Shown in pieces: positions 32,713-45,378 of a stretch of DNA of 64,000 nucleotides. This DNA comes from Gamarada debralockiae (lineage: Eukaryota > Ascomycota > Leotiomycetes > Helotiales > Hyphodiscaceae), in contig NXFV01002039.1 of the NCBI GenBank assembly GCA_002803225.1, forward strand, positions 99,146-163,145, read 5' to 3'. The notes under the pieces are model-generated. The model was not told the DNA's origin and did no database searches. It saw only the letters and a program-made list of their open reading frames with translations. Position numbers and translations under genes: made by a program. Positions within the stretch are counted from its first letter, which is position 1. Each line of letters starts with the position of its first letter.

Positions 32713-33560
32713 ATGTTTTCTTCGACCTTCAATATTTGTAGACCGGACTCTGCGTTTGGGTATTGCACCAATGCCACCTCAGCAGATAAGGTATATTGCA
32801 TTCGAGATCTAGATCGAGAAACAGACCTGCTAACGAGTACTTTTCCTTCCAGTCTTACGAGTGATGTGGTCTTCCAGGAAGCGGCTACTGCTTTCCAAGC
32901 AGGATTATCCGAATCTGCGAAAGCTATTTTCGCCCCAGTCAACACTCTCGGAGACTTGCAAACGTTCCTCGACAAATATACACACAAGTCGGGGCTCCTG
33001 GGGCTGCTTGGGAGCAAACATGGCTCGTGAGAGGATGTCGAGCGACTCAGAACTTTAGTCGAGTAATGAAAGCTTACTTCGATGTGGTAGACACTTTGGT
33101 TTCCAGCTATCCAGACTATGCTGCTATTGTATGGGGGGCAGTTAAGCTCGCCGTCCAGGTGAGAATTCCCCAGTCGTTGATATACTCCTTTGCTAAATGT
33201 CAGTAGTTCGGTAGTAACTATTCGGGTTTCTTCGAAAAGATTACCAGCAAGTATGAAGAGATGGCTATAAACCTCCCGAGATACACCAGGCAGATGGATC
33301 TGATCCGTATTCGAGCTGAGATTAGTTCTTTTCGGTCATCACTTGAGCGGCTTTTGAAATCTCTTGCCTACGTGTATACTGATATTCTGCAATTTTCGTG
33401 TGATGCTTGCCAAATATTCACGTCAAAAAACTCTGGTAAGATTTTCAACATCATTGCATTAATAGTGCGTGTTTCTGGGCTGGTTTAACAGGATTTCATC
33501 GAAGGGCAAAGGTTGTTATAGAGATGTTCTGGAGACCATTCGAAGCTCGATTCTCAGGAG
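32713..33560 (+). pseudogene. DUF7708-type N-terminal half of a STAND/ankyrin-class gene, truncated
   Basis: From ATG at 32713, DVVFQEAATAFQAGLSES and TLGDLQTFLDKYTHKSG lead to a frameshift near 33030. The next frame gives SRVMKAYFDVVDTLVSS and AAIVWGAVKLAVQ, an intron with donor just after 33155 and acceptor TAG at about 33210, then FGSNYSGFFEKITSKYEEM and SSLERLLKSLAYVYTDIL. A second intron follows (donor after AAAAACTCTG, ending TTTAACAG at about 33491), then HRRAKVVIEMFWRPFEARF. There the similarity stops, at the start of a C6 gene remnant on the other strand. The downstream NACHT/ankyrin half usual in this class is missing. The DUF7708 name is from memory of the family pattern. Confidence 0.6.
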
Positions 33561-34403
33561 ATGAGATACCTGGTACTGAAGCGATGGTCCAGCCACGCTC
33601 AACCAAGTTCCCTTTCTCTAAATTTTCTGAGTTCACATTGCCTTCGATCCATTCTTGCATGATCTTCAAGCCCCTTTTGGATTGTGTGAGAGCGGACTGG
33701 TTGTGGTTTTTGGAGACGTTCGATGCAGGTGATGAGCAAGCATGAGATCAGCACCACTCTTTTGCCGTTTTCTTGGGCAGACAGATGGGTCCTTGTTCCC
33801 CGAATAATTTGTGGTATTGTTGAAGAGCAAACAAATGATGTTTTTGAAGCTCGACTTCATCTTCGGACATCCCAATCCGAGAAACAAGACTCGACTCTGT
33901 CCTTACGCCGCCGATTTTCAAGATCTTGCTGAGTGCTCCGATCGTGATGATAGCATGTTGTATGAAAGGTTACCGATGTCCAGTTTGCAGCAGGAAATGC
34001 GGCCAAAATCTGCCGTCCAGAATTTCAGAAAGCCCTGGGGCAGTCTCTTCGGCATAGAATATCAAGCAATGAAATTCATCCTCGCTCTGAACACTTTCAC
34101 TCGTTGGTGCTTCCATCAGTATTGGGGCATAACTTTCAGAAGCTTTCCGATCCTTCTCTTGGCTTTCATAGCCGTCGCAGAAGTTCTCTCCGCCAAACTT
34201 GACACATCGAAGACATTCCGGTTTAGTCTCGTCGCACTTAACTCGTCGAATTCTTAATAAATTGGCGAGTACTATGTTCAAGAGAGTAGGTAAACGGAAG
34301 TATTTTACCTGCATGTTCGACATCCTGTCTTGACTTTTGGGTATCTTGGTCTTTGTCTTTTCGCCAATCCACGGGTTGACTTTCCGGCGTCAGAATCAGA
34401 CAT
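33540..34403 (-). pseudogene. Zn(II)2Cys6 transcription factor, N-terminal half, broken
   Basis: Exon 1 34403-34309 (MSDSDAGKSTRGLAKRQR), intron 34308-34253 (56 nt), exon 2 from 34252. The joined zinc cluster is C-x2-C-x6-C-x6-C-x2-C-x8-C (TGCRTC, VKC, PECLRC, NFC), a perfect fungal C6 pattern. A TAA at 33970-33972 lies in frame between FLLQTGHR and IQHAIITIGALSK, where relatives have a Glu. A frameshift follows near 33.85 kb, then RVVLISCLLITCIERLQ in another frame. The remnant ends about 33.54 kb against the DUF7708 fragment. Such proteins bind CGG-type promoter elements. This copy could make only a short zinc-cluster peptide. Confidence 0.7.
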
Positions 34404-36877
34404 GGTAAAATTAAAATAAAAATCCAAGAGTTTGAAGAGGCTCAAAGCAAAAGGCATACGGTACCACAAAGTTGTTGAAACTATTGTCCACCTGTAAATC
34501 CCGTGGGCTGAAGCTAGAATATATCCGGCACTGCCACAGATCCAAGTGGGGTGGAAGACCAATTTAGACTTTAGCCCAGGGCCCGGGAGAGGGCTGCGAT
34601 AACTGTCAATCGGTTCACATAAAGGGATGGGTACAGCCGGTTCTTAATTTTGGCTGAAAGACGCCTACGGCAGCTCGCGACATAACGGTCATGTGGTTGC
34701 GGAGATCTGGGCTTCTGGAAATGGAAATTTAGGAGGGTAAAGTCTGGACTCCAGAGCTATTTGAAATCCTTCTGGACGCATAACCCCTGATAAGTTTCGC
34801 TTTTCGTTCCCAGTGGCCAATCGCTGAGAGCTTGGATCTTAGTGCGAGCGACCATCCGCATTCAGGCCTTACGTACAAGGTTTTACTCGTACCTTAAATC
34901 TATTCCCGTTCTCCCCCACTGGATTTCTGCTGCGGCTGACGAGGCTGGACTTGTTTTTGTAATTTAGAGGGGTCAATACGTTCAGTTCAATGCTCTCGAT
35001 TCCCCTATCACTGGTTGAAGGCTAGTCTTGGGGTTCCGGGAAGTAGCCCCTTTATATTCTCGCTAAGCTTTTGGTGCTTAAACCTGAGACATGACTAGCA
35101 GTTGTTTAACTAAGATTCTGCAACGACACCTTGGGCTAATCACGATTGATGCCTTGGGAATATCATAGCTGCCTTGGTTATCTCAGCTTGGAACTGCTAG
35201 ATCAAGTATTTTTCGTTGATTGTATGTCGCTGTCGAATTGCTGAATTGTCAACATCATCAACTGCCATCAGGCCCACCATAGCTTACTTTTCGCGAAATT
35301 CAAACTCCATCCATCTACTCCATCAGGTGTACAGCATGAATTTCTTCAGAACTTCCAGGCACAATTTTCGTCAAAATAAAGAGGCGTTACATTCGTCGCC
35401 TGCTTTTCCAAGGAATCTTGCCGTCACTAGCGGTGACCCGCTAGAAAGGATTTTCTCAGCCTCACGCTTCCGATGACCAGCACTCCACATATTCAGCCTT
35501 ACGACCCTTTACTCGCGCGTCACTCAAACGAATTATGCGAAGAACACCCGCAAAGTTTCCAATTTTCTTCTGTGCAGCAGTGGTGGGAGACTGCGGGCGG
35601 CGGTCCCGTGCCGCAGTTGCTTACCGAAGGAAGGCATGCGAGCGCACTTGCCTTGACTGCGTTCGACATGCAGACCCTCTGTTCCTGGCGGTTTGGATTA
35701 TACGAAGCGTCTCCCGCGTTTAACAAGGCTCTCTCCTGTCTTTCGACGCCATTTCCGCGCTGATATCCTATATCTCTTACTACTAGTCTCAGTAATATAT
35801 CTGTCCACCATAATACACCCCCACCAAGTGTTGTTACTTTTTTGAAAGTGTTCGAAATCCAGATCTATCATTGCCTTAAGCTTTCATGTCGAATTCCACA
35901 TCCAGAGTCGTAGGATGATCAGCTTCCACTCAGCTCACTCCCGAATGTCAAACACTTTCCGGCGTCACTGAGGTTCAGTTTTCAACACGTCACTGCTCGA
36001 ATCTTCAATTCCAAAGCTCGACTGTCTTTGAATGGAACGACTCAATCGAGAATCAAGACTGCGATGCAATCTATTCAACATCTACCCGCGGAGGCTCTCA
36101 TCAATTTACTTTCTCTCGGCTCCCGAAACGATGCTTTATCTCCGCTAACTCCCCTCTCACAACGTCAAGACTTTCCTTCTTTCCATCCACTGAATAGTTA
36201 TGCGTTGAAATTCCGAACATAACCTTTCTAATTTCCTCTTCCGGAACACTCCAATGGCATGCATCAAGGAACGACTCTCGTTCAATGCAGCTTTGCTTTT
36301 GACACATCCCTCCAGCGTACGCTCACCACAAGTCAAACATCAGAATCTTCGACCACGATTGCCCATGACTCAACATATTCGATATCATTTACCATGCTAA
36401 AGTTAGGTCGATTGACTATGAGAACAAACATCCAGCTCTCTTTCAGCTTGCTCACTGAGTATTCTGCCTTACAGGGCCTTGCGTGCGTTTCAACCCTTCA
36501 TTTGAAAGGCTTACATCATAATGTTTCTGAAATCCACAGGAACGACGGAAAATGAGATAGCTTGTCGTTGTCATTTTGTGCGAGTTGAAGAGTGTTTTGT
36601 TTTAGTGCTGAAAATCAACATGGACATTTATGGTCTTCGGTGAAGGCCACCCGGACGATGATTTACCGAAACAGGTATATGCTACTCTCAAGCACGACAA
36701 GAGACAAGTTGAACAGGGAAACAAAGAAAAAACAAAAGATATACTATTTACAATTGCAAAAACAGCTAGAATTTAAACCTACAAAGAAGATTGAGGCATC
36801 GCCCGGCCAAAAGCTTTAGAAATACAAGATTGATAGCTAGCTACATCGTCGAACATCTTCACATCATCCGTCCACGT
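34404..36877. other. Gene-poor stretch
   Basis: No supported gene in 2.5 kb. Frames at 35216-35476, 35473-35763 and 36028-36222 (plus) and 36101-36307 (minus) are short, with no domain. The 35473 frame (MTSTPHIQPYDPL) of 96 codons is the best candidate for a small gene. The 34.9-35.1 kb part shares a TTATATTCTCGCTAAGC word with 19.56 kb. Confidence 0.4.
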
Positions 36878-38699
36878 CTATGGGATCTTTTCCCCTCCAA
36901 CCGCGACCCCTCCTAGAGCCATCACGTTGCCGTCATCGCCAGATGGTATTCCCAACCCGTTGTTGTCATCATCCGGAGTCTGGGGTTGATTCCCTGCTTT
37001 CCGGTCTCTCTCCGCCCGTTTGTTGTCTTGCCTTGCTTTCCCCTGCGCTATCCGCTCCTTCCTCTTTGTCCACCGACCGTTTTCCTTCTCGTCCGCATCT
37101 TTAGCTATGTCGTAATCCTGATCTGCATTCATGTACCACGGCATCTTCGAAATAGCTATATCCATCTCAATCCCCAACTGCTCACCCCAAGCAACTCTCT
37201 CCATTCTTTCCTCGTAGATCTTTCCATTGAGAACGCTCCTCCTCTATACACATCTAAATATTCCACCTCTTTCGCCTTGGAATACTTGATTCCTTCTTCA
37301 GGAAACTTAATATGATCAAGAATACTCCCGCGAGTATAGCCTTCCAGGAAATCAAATCTTCCCCCATCGTCATTCTGTACATTCGCAGCCGTCATATCCA
37401 GTTCCGTCAAGAGATGTGCTTCATGGGACAAAGTCCCCCAGAAGAAAAATCCACCATCTCCTCCGCATTCTGCGTGCTCCCATGCTGTCTGAACTCAAGT
37501 GCTCCAGGTTTCCTCGCTGCGGACGACTGATATTGACATGCACGTAATTGGCGACTGGGTCGGATCAATCCCCGACGAGGCACGTGCAACATGAGCTCCA
37601 TCAATAACCGGCTTCTTCAACTGCTCTGGTGACTGAGTTGCATATATCTCCTGCGTGAAACTGTGTGGCCAGAAAAGCTGTGTCTTTTCGCAACGACCAA
37701 CAGAAATCGCTATCCCGCTCCAACGCAGGATGCTAAGCGCTAGATCTCATTGTATTGTTCTGGATGGTGCGGAGAGGCAATTCTTCTGTCATAGACATGT
37801 GAACGAGAAGATGCGGGTCTGCATCTACCTACGCATTATGCTGGTGGTCCCAGTTCCAAGCCAGATCGTTCTCAATCTGTCGGAAACATTCCATCCAATG
37901 ATCCCTATCATCATAGTCGAAGACTTTAGACACCAATTCGCCACCCACACAATCATATCCCTGCCGAACGGCATCAAAGAATGCCTCTAGATCAGCATTT
38001 GGATCGGAAAGCAGCTCCCTCAGCAACTTCTCCGCCTCCTTCTTCCTCTCCGGCTCACTCCTAGACAACTCAACATCAACACCCCATAGCGCCTTAACCT
38101 GCGCCCTCCACTTCGGCATCACGCTACCATCCAACGTCAACGTAAAATTATCATATCCATGTCTCTTGGTCTGTGCGTGAAGTACTTTCCCTAACACAGT
38201 CGGCACCATATAAGTTGAGAGATCAGGGTGCTTGCGATGTAGAAGCGCATATACGTATTTGAGATTGGAGCGCAAGAAATCCTTTTTTTTTTCCTGAGCC
38301 GTTGTTGTGCGAAGATGATGCATCGGAGGGGAGGTTGCGCCTTTTTAGGGCGGGTTGTGTGTCGTCGTAGGTCTGGGATTGGGATTTTTTTCCATTGTGA
38401 AGTTGAATTCTTGCTCGATGCCCAAGGTTAGGGTTGGGATTGGGTTGGAGAGGGATGGTGCGTGGTTGATGGTTGGTGGTGGGGGGAAGAGGTTGGCCAC
38501 GTTGCTGGATATGTGGCTTCAGGGCAGATATTAGTAATGTCTGAATTTTAATTGTGGAGGAGAAAATTGGAGACAGTCTATCCCGTTCAACGGTTTGGTT
38601 GCTCGTCGTCGGAGAATGGATGTTGAAATAGTCCATTTCCGGCGAAAGATGCTTCGTTACAAGACCCTTTTGCCAGTCAAAGCCCAATAAAAATTCCAA
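36878..38699 (-). pseudogene. Unidentified protein gene, broken
   Basis: On the minus strand a 5' frame (from 38699, Pro/Gln-rich, ending HNNGSGKKK) runs into a run of ten A's near 38281-38290. Immediately after it another frame starts (DFLRSNLKYVYALLHRKHPD) and continues to a stop at 37829. Further pieces in changing frames follow: MELMLHVPRRG, FDFLEGYTRGSILDHIKFPEEG, and a charged tail with RKERIAQGKARQDNKRAERDRKAG ending at 36878. Together they look like one protein of roughly 500 residues damaged by indels, one at the A-run. No family recognised. Sequencing error in the homopolymer could account for the first break only. Confidence 0.45.
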
Positions 38700-39582
38700 G
38701 ACTAATAAGAAGGAAGGCGGTTATTCATTCGGAAAGGGAACAGACAAAGGAAATCAGCGGCCAATTTTTCGAGCCCTTTGATGAGGAATACTGAGGTGGA
38801 GATGAGGAACGCAATGAGAATTGTGAACATGATTTGAATGTTCTTGTGTAACCCAGGGACGCAAGGACAACGCATTGAGTATCAGTGATATTATCCGTTG
38901 CTACAGTCGTAGTGGTTTAGTACGATTAGAGTGAACGACCAGAGGACGTCCATAAGGCCAAAGAAATACTCTGCGAAGGAATTAACGCATTCGCGTTTTG
39001 CTGCTGAATATGCTTCATATTCTTAGGAAGATGGCGCCTATTTCTGTCCCCTCTGCCTTAGTTAATCCCAACGACAAAGACATCACATAAGGCCGAGCAT
39101 TACTTGATTAAATAATACAAAAAATCTTGCATATTCATCAGGCAGGACAAGAAATGCTCTTTGCCTGTCAAGATATTAAAAAATAAGGGCCGTGATTGCT
39201 TATACAATCTGCAGTGGCGTAGATTTGCAATACGGTGGAGTCCGCAAAGAAATCAGCATCCAAATGAGTGAATTTTCGAATAGAAGCAAAACTCTTGATC
39301 GAAAAGGTGATGTAAGTTTAGGTGTAATTTCCCTGACTAGCTGGAGGATTGGTTTTGAAGACAGTCTTGATGTCTTGGGGAGGGCGACTAGTCCATGATA
39401 TTGAGTCAAATCATACGCACTCACCGAGTATTCAGAAGTCCATGCATTTATGCGTCTCTTATGCCTCATATTCTCAGTAATCATCTTTCTGCAATTTTCC
39501 AGTCCAGTCTGTCATGCCCAAACCCAACGCCAAACCACGCTCTGCAAACGCCTCACCATGTACTAAGCCAACCAATTTCCAA
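38700..39582. other. Gene-free stretch
   Basis: Boundary between the decayed region and the conserved UFD1-RVB2 block. No gene, repeat or RNA recognised; presumably includes the 3' UTR of UFD1. Confidence 0.45.
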
Positions 39583-40877
39583 TCAAGGTTTCCGACCATC
39601 AAGTCGTCGTCCAACACTAGGCTCAGGTTTCTTCTCCTGCTCAACCGGCTTCTCATCCTCACCCTTCCGCTTCACACCCCCTCTCAAAGTCTGACCCTGA
39701 CCGGCAAAATGCGGTTGTTGCGCCTCAGCATTCTCCTTATCCTTATCCGCTTGCGTCTTCACCGGCTTGACCTCATATCCAAAGAACAGTTTATTGGGGG
39801 CGAGACGTAGGGGTTGGGGACCATTGGTTCGGCGGATAGGTTGGGCGGGTGTATTGGTTGATTTGCCTGCTACGGGGGTGGATGCTTGGGGTGTGGGAGC
39901 CTTGGCGCCTTTCTTGGAATTCAGCTTTTGGCCGCCGAGGAGGAAGTTCGAGGATACTGCTCGGGCTCCGACTGCGGCTGTGGAAGAGGATGGTGCGATG
40001 GCGTCGTAATTGATGGCTTGTGCCATGGTGCCTTGACTATGAAGCATTCCGCCCGCTGGGAGACCAGACATGCTTCTCGGTGTGCTGGTTCCGGAACCTC
40101 TGTTTGAGGAAGGCTCAACGTATCCAACGGGTGGTGCGAAGTCGACTGATACATCTGTTTCCTGCATACTGACTCCCATCTTCTCGCTTGTAGGCTTTAC
40201 TTCGAGGACGGCGACTTCGTAGACGGTATCGTTGTAGTTGAATTGGAAGATATCGCCTTGGGTCAGGGCTGCGAAGTTGCGGAAGGCCATTTCGAGGACC
40301 GCTTTTGGGTCGGTGATTTCGAGGAAGTTTGTAGACTGGGGTTGGAGTTTGACAAGGTTGGCTGGGGCGAGAGAGGTGGATTTTACTTGGATGATATCTC
40401 CCATTTCCAGAAGTAAGGTGTCCATCATCTATTCAATATTATATTAGCATGGGGAAGTTTGGGGAGGGGGAGAGAAGGATACCCATTGTGGCAGATAAAC
40501 CTTTCCTTCTTCAGCAATGAACTCGAGCACACCAGCATGAGTGACCTTTCCACCAACAGCACCGTTGATAAGCTCAAAGAGCATGGGATATTCAATGTGA
40601 AGTCGAGTAAGCTTCTCGAGAGCAGAAGGAGGCAGGAAGATCTTTCCACCATAGGCAGCGTGGGGTCGGTCTGGGCCGGGCAGCATGTTGACGGGATAGC
40701 AGCGGAATTGCTCATCGAACCTCTTGGGTGTTCCTAGTCCTGGCATCTGTCCCATTCTTCTGGCCTGCAACATCGCGTACATTTCCGCTGGGTCGTCGCC
40801 CTCGTAGTAACCGCCGCTGAACTAGAGCTGTGTTAGTATTGAAGAGGCAACGGGCGAAGAGCAGATAAATATACCAT
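39583..40877 (-). CDS. ufd1: UFD1, ubiquitin recognition subunit of the Cdc48-Ufd1-Npl4 complex
   Basis: Exon 1 40877-40875 holds only the ATG; intron 40874-40822 (53 nt); exon 2 40821-40483; intron 40482-40429 (54 nt); exon 3 40428-39583; 395 residues. The start MFSGGYYEGDDPAEM and FRCYPVNMLPG are the standard Ufd1 N-terminus. KIFLPPSALEKLTRLHIEYPMLFEL, VLEFIAEEGKVYLPQW and the MMDTLLLEMGD junction follow as in yeast and animal Ufd1 (double-psi barrel fold to about residue 200). The C-terminal half is Pro/Ser-rich with the FFGYEVKPV segment used for Npl4/Cdc48 contact. The complex extracts ubiquitylated proteins from membranes and chromatin for proteasomal degradation. Length is normal, with no damage. 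Divergent from the LIN1-like gene with 302 bp between ATGs. Confidence 0.95.
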
Positions 40878-41179
40878 CTTGAGATCTGTTTGTTTATTTC
40901 TTCGCGTATGGTTTGATGCGATGAGGGAAGTGCACATAAAACAAAGATTCGGGTCTTTGTATTTATTGTGGTTGTCAAAAGTGTCTTCTTGTGAATCTTG
41001 AATCCTCGTCGAACAAGAAGCTTCGAGCTCGAAGGCCACCACAGATGACGCAGGAACAAGCGCGGCTTGGCGCGGCCTGGCGCGGCCGCTTCCAAACTCC
41101 GACCTTCAAGCTATTCACTGCTTTCGACCAACCTCAACTTTTAAAATCCTTCAATTCCCCTTCTTCTTTAAACAACGAA
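40878..41179. promoter_or_regulatory. Shared UFD1/LIN1 divergent promoter region
   Basis: 302 bp between the start codons of two housekeeping genes on opposite strands, so both promoters and 5' UTRs must fit here. No TATA box stands out, as usual for fungal housekeeping promoters. Confidence 0.5.
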
Positions 41180-42622
41180 ATGTCCTCCCGCTTCTCAGCA
41201 GCGCGCCCAAAACGCGCAGGCGAAGCATTTGCACGCACCCATCACCACGACGCCGGCGAAGCAGGCCCCTCCAAGAAACCAAAATTCGATGTCCGCAACC
41301 CCTCAGCGCTGGCACCTGACGCGCCAGAAGAAGATGCTGTTCTCGACGCCGATGTTATTGGCAGTTCCGGTGCCGGCACAAAGAGAGGCGCTGTGAACTT
41401 GGATGGGTATGACAGCGACTCTGATAATGAGGGCTTCGATGCGCGGGCAGAGGAACGTGCGAAAGCAAAGAAGGGAAAGAATGTTAGTTTGGCAGAGCAG
41501 TTGGATGGGTATAACCAAGAAGGCAATGGAGCGAATGGGAAGATAGACGAGGAAGAAGACGCAGATATGTTTGCTGATCTGGACGAGGAGCATGCGGATG
41601 GTGATGAGGACGAGGAAGCTGTTGGCAAGGGCAAGAAGGGGAAGGCTCTCCGCTTTCTTGAGGAGAATGAAATCGAGGGCCAAGTGGAGGGTAGTAAGAG
41701 CGGCGGTCACGTCTCTGCGAATTTTGCGCTAGATCCGAAGGGCAAGCTTTCAAGCCATGCGATGGATGATCAGGAGAGTAGCGATGATGAGGATGAAGCT
41801 GCGTTAGCTGCTGAGGAGGAGGGTGTGGATGAGGAGGTTGGTGCGGGTGGTTTGAAGAGGAATGCGCCGAAAGTCGATGCGTTTAATATGAAGGCTGAGC
41901 AAGAAGAAGGCAGATTCGACGAGGCAGGAAACTTTGTCAGGAAAGCTGCGGATCCGGATGCGAAGCATGATATGTGGCTTGAGGGCGTCAGTAAGAAGGA
42001 TATGAAGAAGGCTGCTGAAGCGCATGAGAAGCGGGAGGCGGAACAGAGACAGAAGATGAGAGAGGACGACGCTATGCTCATGCCTGATATCCTACGGACG
42101 TTGATACTGCGGTTGGAGAAAGGAGAGACGGTGTTAGAAGCATTGGCGAGGTTAGGCAAGGGTCAAACGAAAACCAAGAAAGTGCCTAAGTGGAAGCTCA
42201 AGAAGCAACGAAAGGGCAGCAATGAGGATATGGATGTGGATGAGGAGGAGAAGAAAGTTGAGGATCCTACGCAAGTTAAGATTCGGGAGGCTGTGGATGC
42301 TATTACTGGGGCTGCGGATCAGCTACTTACGAGGGGTGAGACGGAAATCTATGAGCAGGAGAGAGAGATGCTTATTAGGAAGTATAAGAAGGAAACGGGT
42401 GAGGATTGGGTTGAGCCGCTGGTGAAGGAGGTTGCTGAACAGGGTCCAGCTAAGATGTGGGAGTACAGGTGGATTGATGGACGGGATGGAGCAGCGAAGC
42501 AGGGGCCTTATGATGGTGCTACTATGGTTGCTTGGCAAGATGCTGGATATTTCGGCGAAGGGGTTGAGTTCCGGAAAGCAGGAGACGAAGGCCCTTGGAG
42601 CAGGGTGGTGGACTTTGTATAA
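41180..42622 (+). CDS. LIN1/CD2BP2-type GYF-domain protein of the U5 snRNP
   Basis: 480 codons, no intron; ATG at 41180 (MSSRFSAARPKRAGEAF) chosen because the family starts with a basic disordered segment; the in-frame ATG at 40991 would place the start in the UFD1 promoter. Acidic/basic low complexity fills the first 300 residues, with NLDGYDSDSDNEGFDARAEE, a conserved Lin1/CD2BP2 signature, near 75-95. DILRTLILRLEKGETVLEALARLG is the family's central helix. The C-terminus is a GYF domain: WEYRW, QGPYDGATMVAWQDAGYF, VEFRK. Lin1 (Snu40) links U5 snRNP assembly with Prp8/Prp6 partners in the nucleus. Convergent with RVB2, 185 bp between stops. Confidence 0.9.
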   Translation: MSSRFSAARPKRAGEAFARTHHHDAGEAGPSKKPKFDVRNPSALAPDAPEEDAVLDADVIGSSGAGTKRGAVNLDGYDSDSDNEGFDARAEERAKAKKGKNVSLAEQLDGYNQEGNGANGKIDEEEDADMFADLDEEHADGDEDEEAVGKGKKGKALRFLEENEIEGQVEGSKSGGHVSANFALDPKGKLSSHAMDDQESSDDEDEAALAAEEEGVDEEVGAGGLKRNAPKVDAFNMKAEQEEGRFDEAGNFVRKAADPDAKHDMWLEGVSKKDMKKAAEAHEKREAEQRQKMREDDAMLMPDILRTLILRLEKGETVLEALARLGKGQTKTKKVPKWKLKKQRKGSNEDMDVDEEEKKVEDPTQVKIREAVDAITGAADQLLTRGETEIYEQEREMLIRKYKKETGEDWVEPLVKEVAEQGPAKMWEYRWIDGRDGAAKQGPYDGATMVAWQDAGYFGEGVEFRKAGDEGPWSRVVDFV

Positions 42623-42807
42623 TTATAAAAAAGATACCCAAACAAAAAGTCGTCGCATGTAGCAATAAGTTTGATCCAAAAAAGTCCAATTCATCAAGTC
42701 TTGCATCAAGTCCGACTCTGTCACATACGCCTGGCTTTTCATATTTATACAACAGGTCTACCATTTTGGCCTCTCTGGAAGCCACACCAAAACGCCTCTC
42801 TTCAAAA

Positions 42808-44334
<1,527 letters not shown>

Positions 44335-45378
44335 TTTGGGTGATTTGGAAGATATTTAGAGGTGCTGTGAGGAAACGCGCAAGGTTCGTTGGAACGTGCC
44401 CACAGCTCTATCAAAATATTTTAAACCCTTAACCTGGGCTAGTGGAGTGGATTTATCCTATAACCTTAAATTTTAGAGCACTACTGCCTGGCAGAATTGT
44501 TGTCAAATCGTTCTGTCCCATCAACCCAGGTAACTAAAGCAGACCAACCAGACATATACACGTAGAATGTTGGTTTCATCTCTCCTATTATTCAACCAAC
44601 GATTCAATACTTTGAGTTTATCTACAGCAGCCACTTTGGCATATGGAACAGTCTGGAACAGGTTCCTGCTTACCGTACCGAGAAACCCCTAAACACACAC
44701 CCATCCTCACTACATAAATTCCCTTATCACTTTAAACTCAAATGCAAGCACAGACGGTGAACGCGTTTCGCTCTTTCGACTTCCACCCACTCACCACCGA
44801 ACCAACTCTGCCAATAGCTCCTTCAAATTGAAGGATTCAATTGACCGACGACTTGGGAACATACCCAAGGATCATAAGCATCACAACAAGCTGCTGTCCC
44901 GTCTTTATTCGCCTTCACCCACTTCGACGACCTCGAAACCACAATCACGCCCGCCAATGGTTCACCAGGGTTGAACAATTGACGAACCTTGCAAATCTCT
45001 CTCTTTCTTGAGGATGCGAATTCTACACTCGAGACGGGATCGAATTCGGTTTGCTTTCTCGTTGGGCGGGTGCTAGCTGGTGAGTTCCGTCCCGCCGTGG
45101 ACTGTCTGATCAAATTTATGTTTGAGGAGACCGCGCTCCGAAAGAAGCATGGCCCTCTCTAACAAGAAGCACCATTCACTTGCAAACTCTGCCTCAATCA
45201 GAGCTATGCTACGCGTGTTCGCAGACATGCCTTCATCAGCAACAAAGCATTCCGCGAGCTCGCAGCATCTAGTTCACTCAAAAGAAGTTTGGCGATTGAA
45301 GAACAGCCCTAATATTTACTTCTACTTTCACCTCCTCTTGCATTCACTAATCGCTCATCCCAACTTGCAGATTCAAGA
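44335..45378. other. Divergent intergenic region between RVB2 and the coiled-coil gene
   Basis: About 1.0 kb containing the promoters of RVB2 and of the coiled-coil protein. A minus-strand frame at 44823-45113 lacks an ATG and has no domain. No RNA gene recognised. Confidence 0.45.

Noticed and set aside
41242..42159. Long minus-strand frames opposite the LIN1-like gene
   Set aside because: Mirror frames of the acidic/basic low-complexity coding strand; Ser/Leu-rich with no start context or domain.
44823..45113. 96-codon minus-strand frame between RVB2 and the coiled-coil gene
   Set aside because: No ATG start (begins at TTG), no domain, and it lies in what must be the promoter region of two genes.
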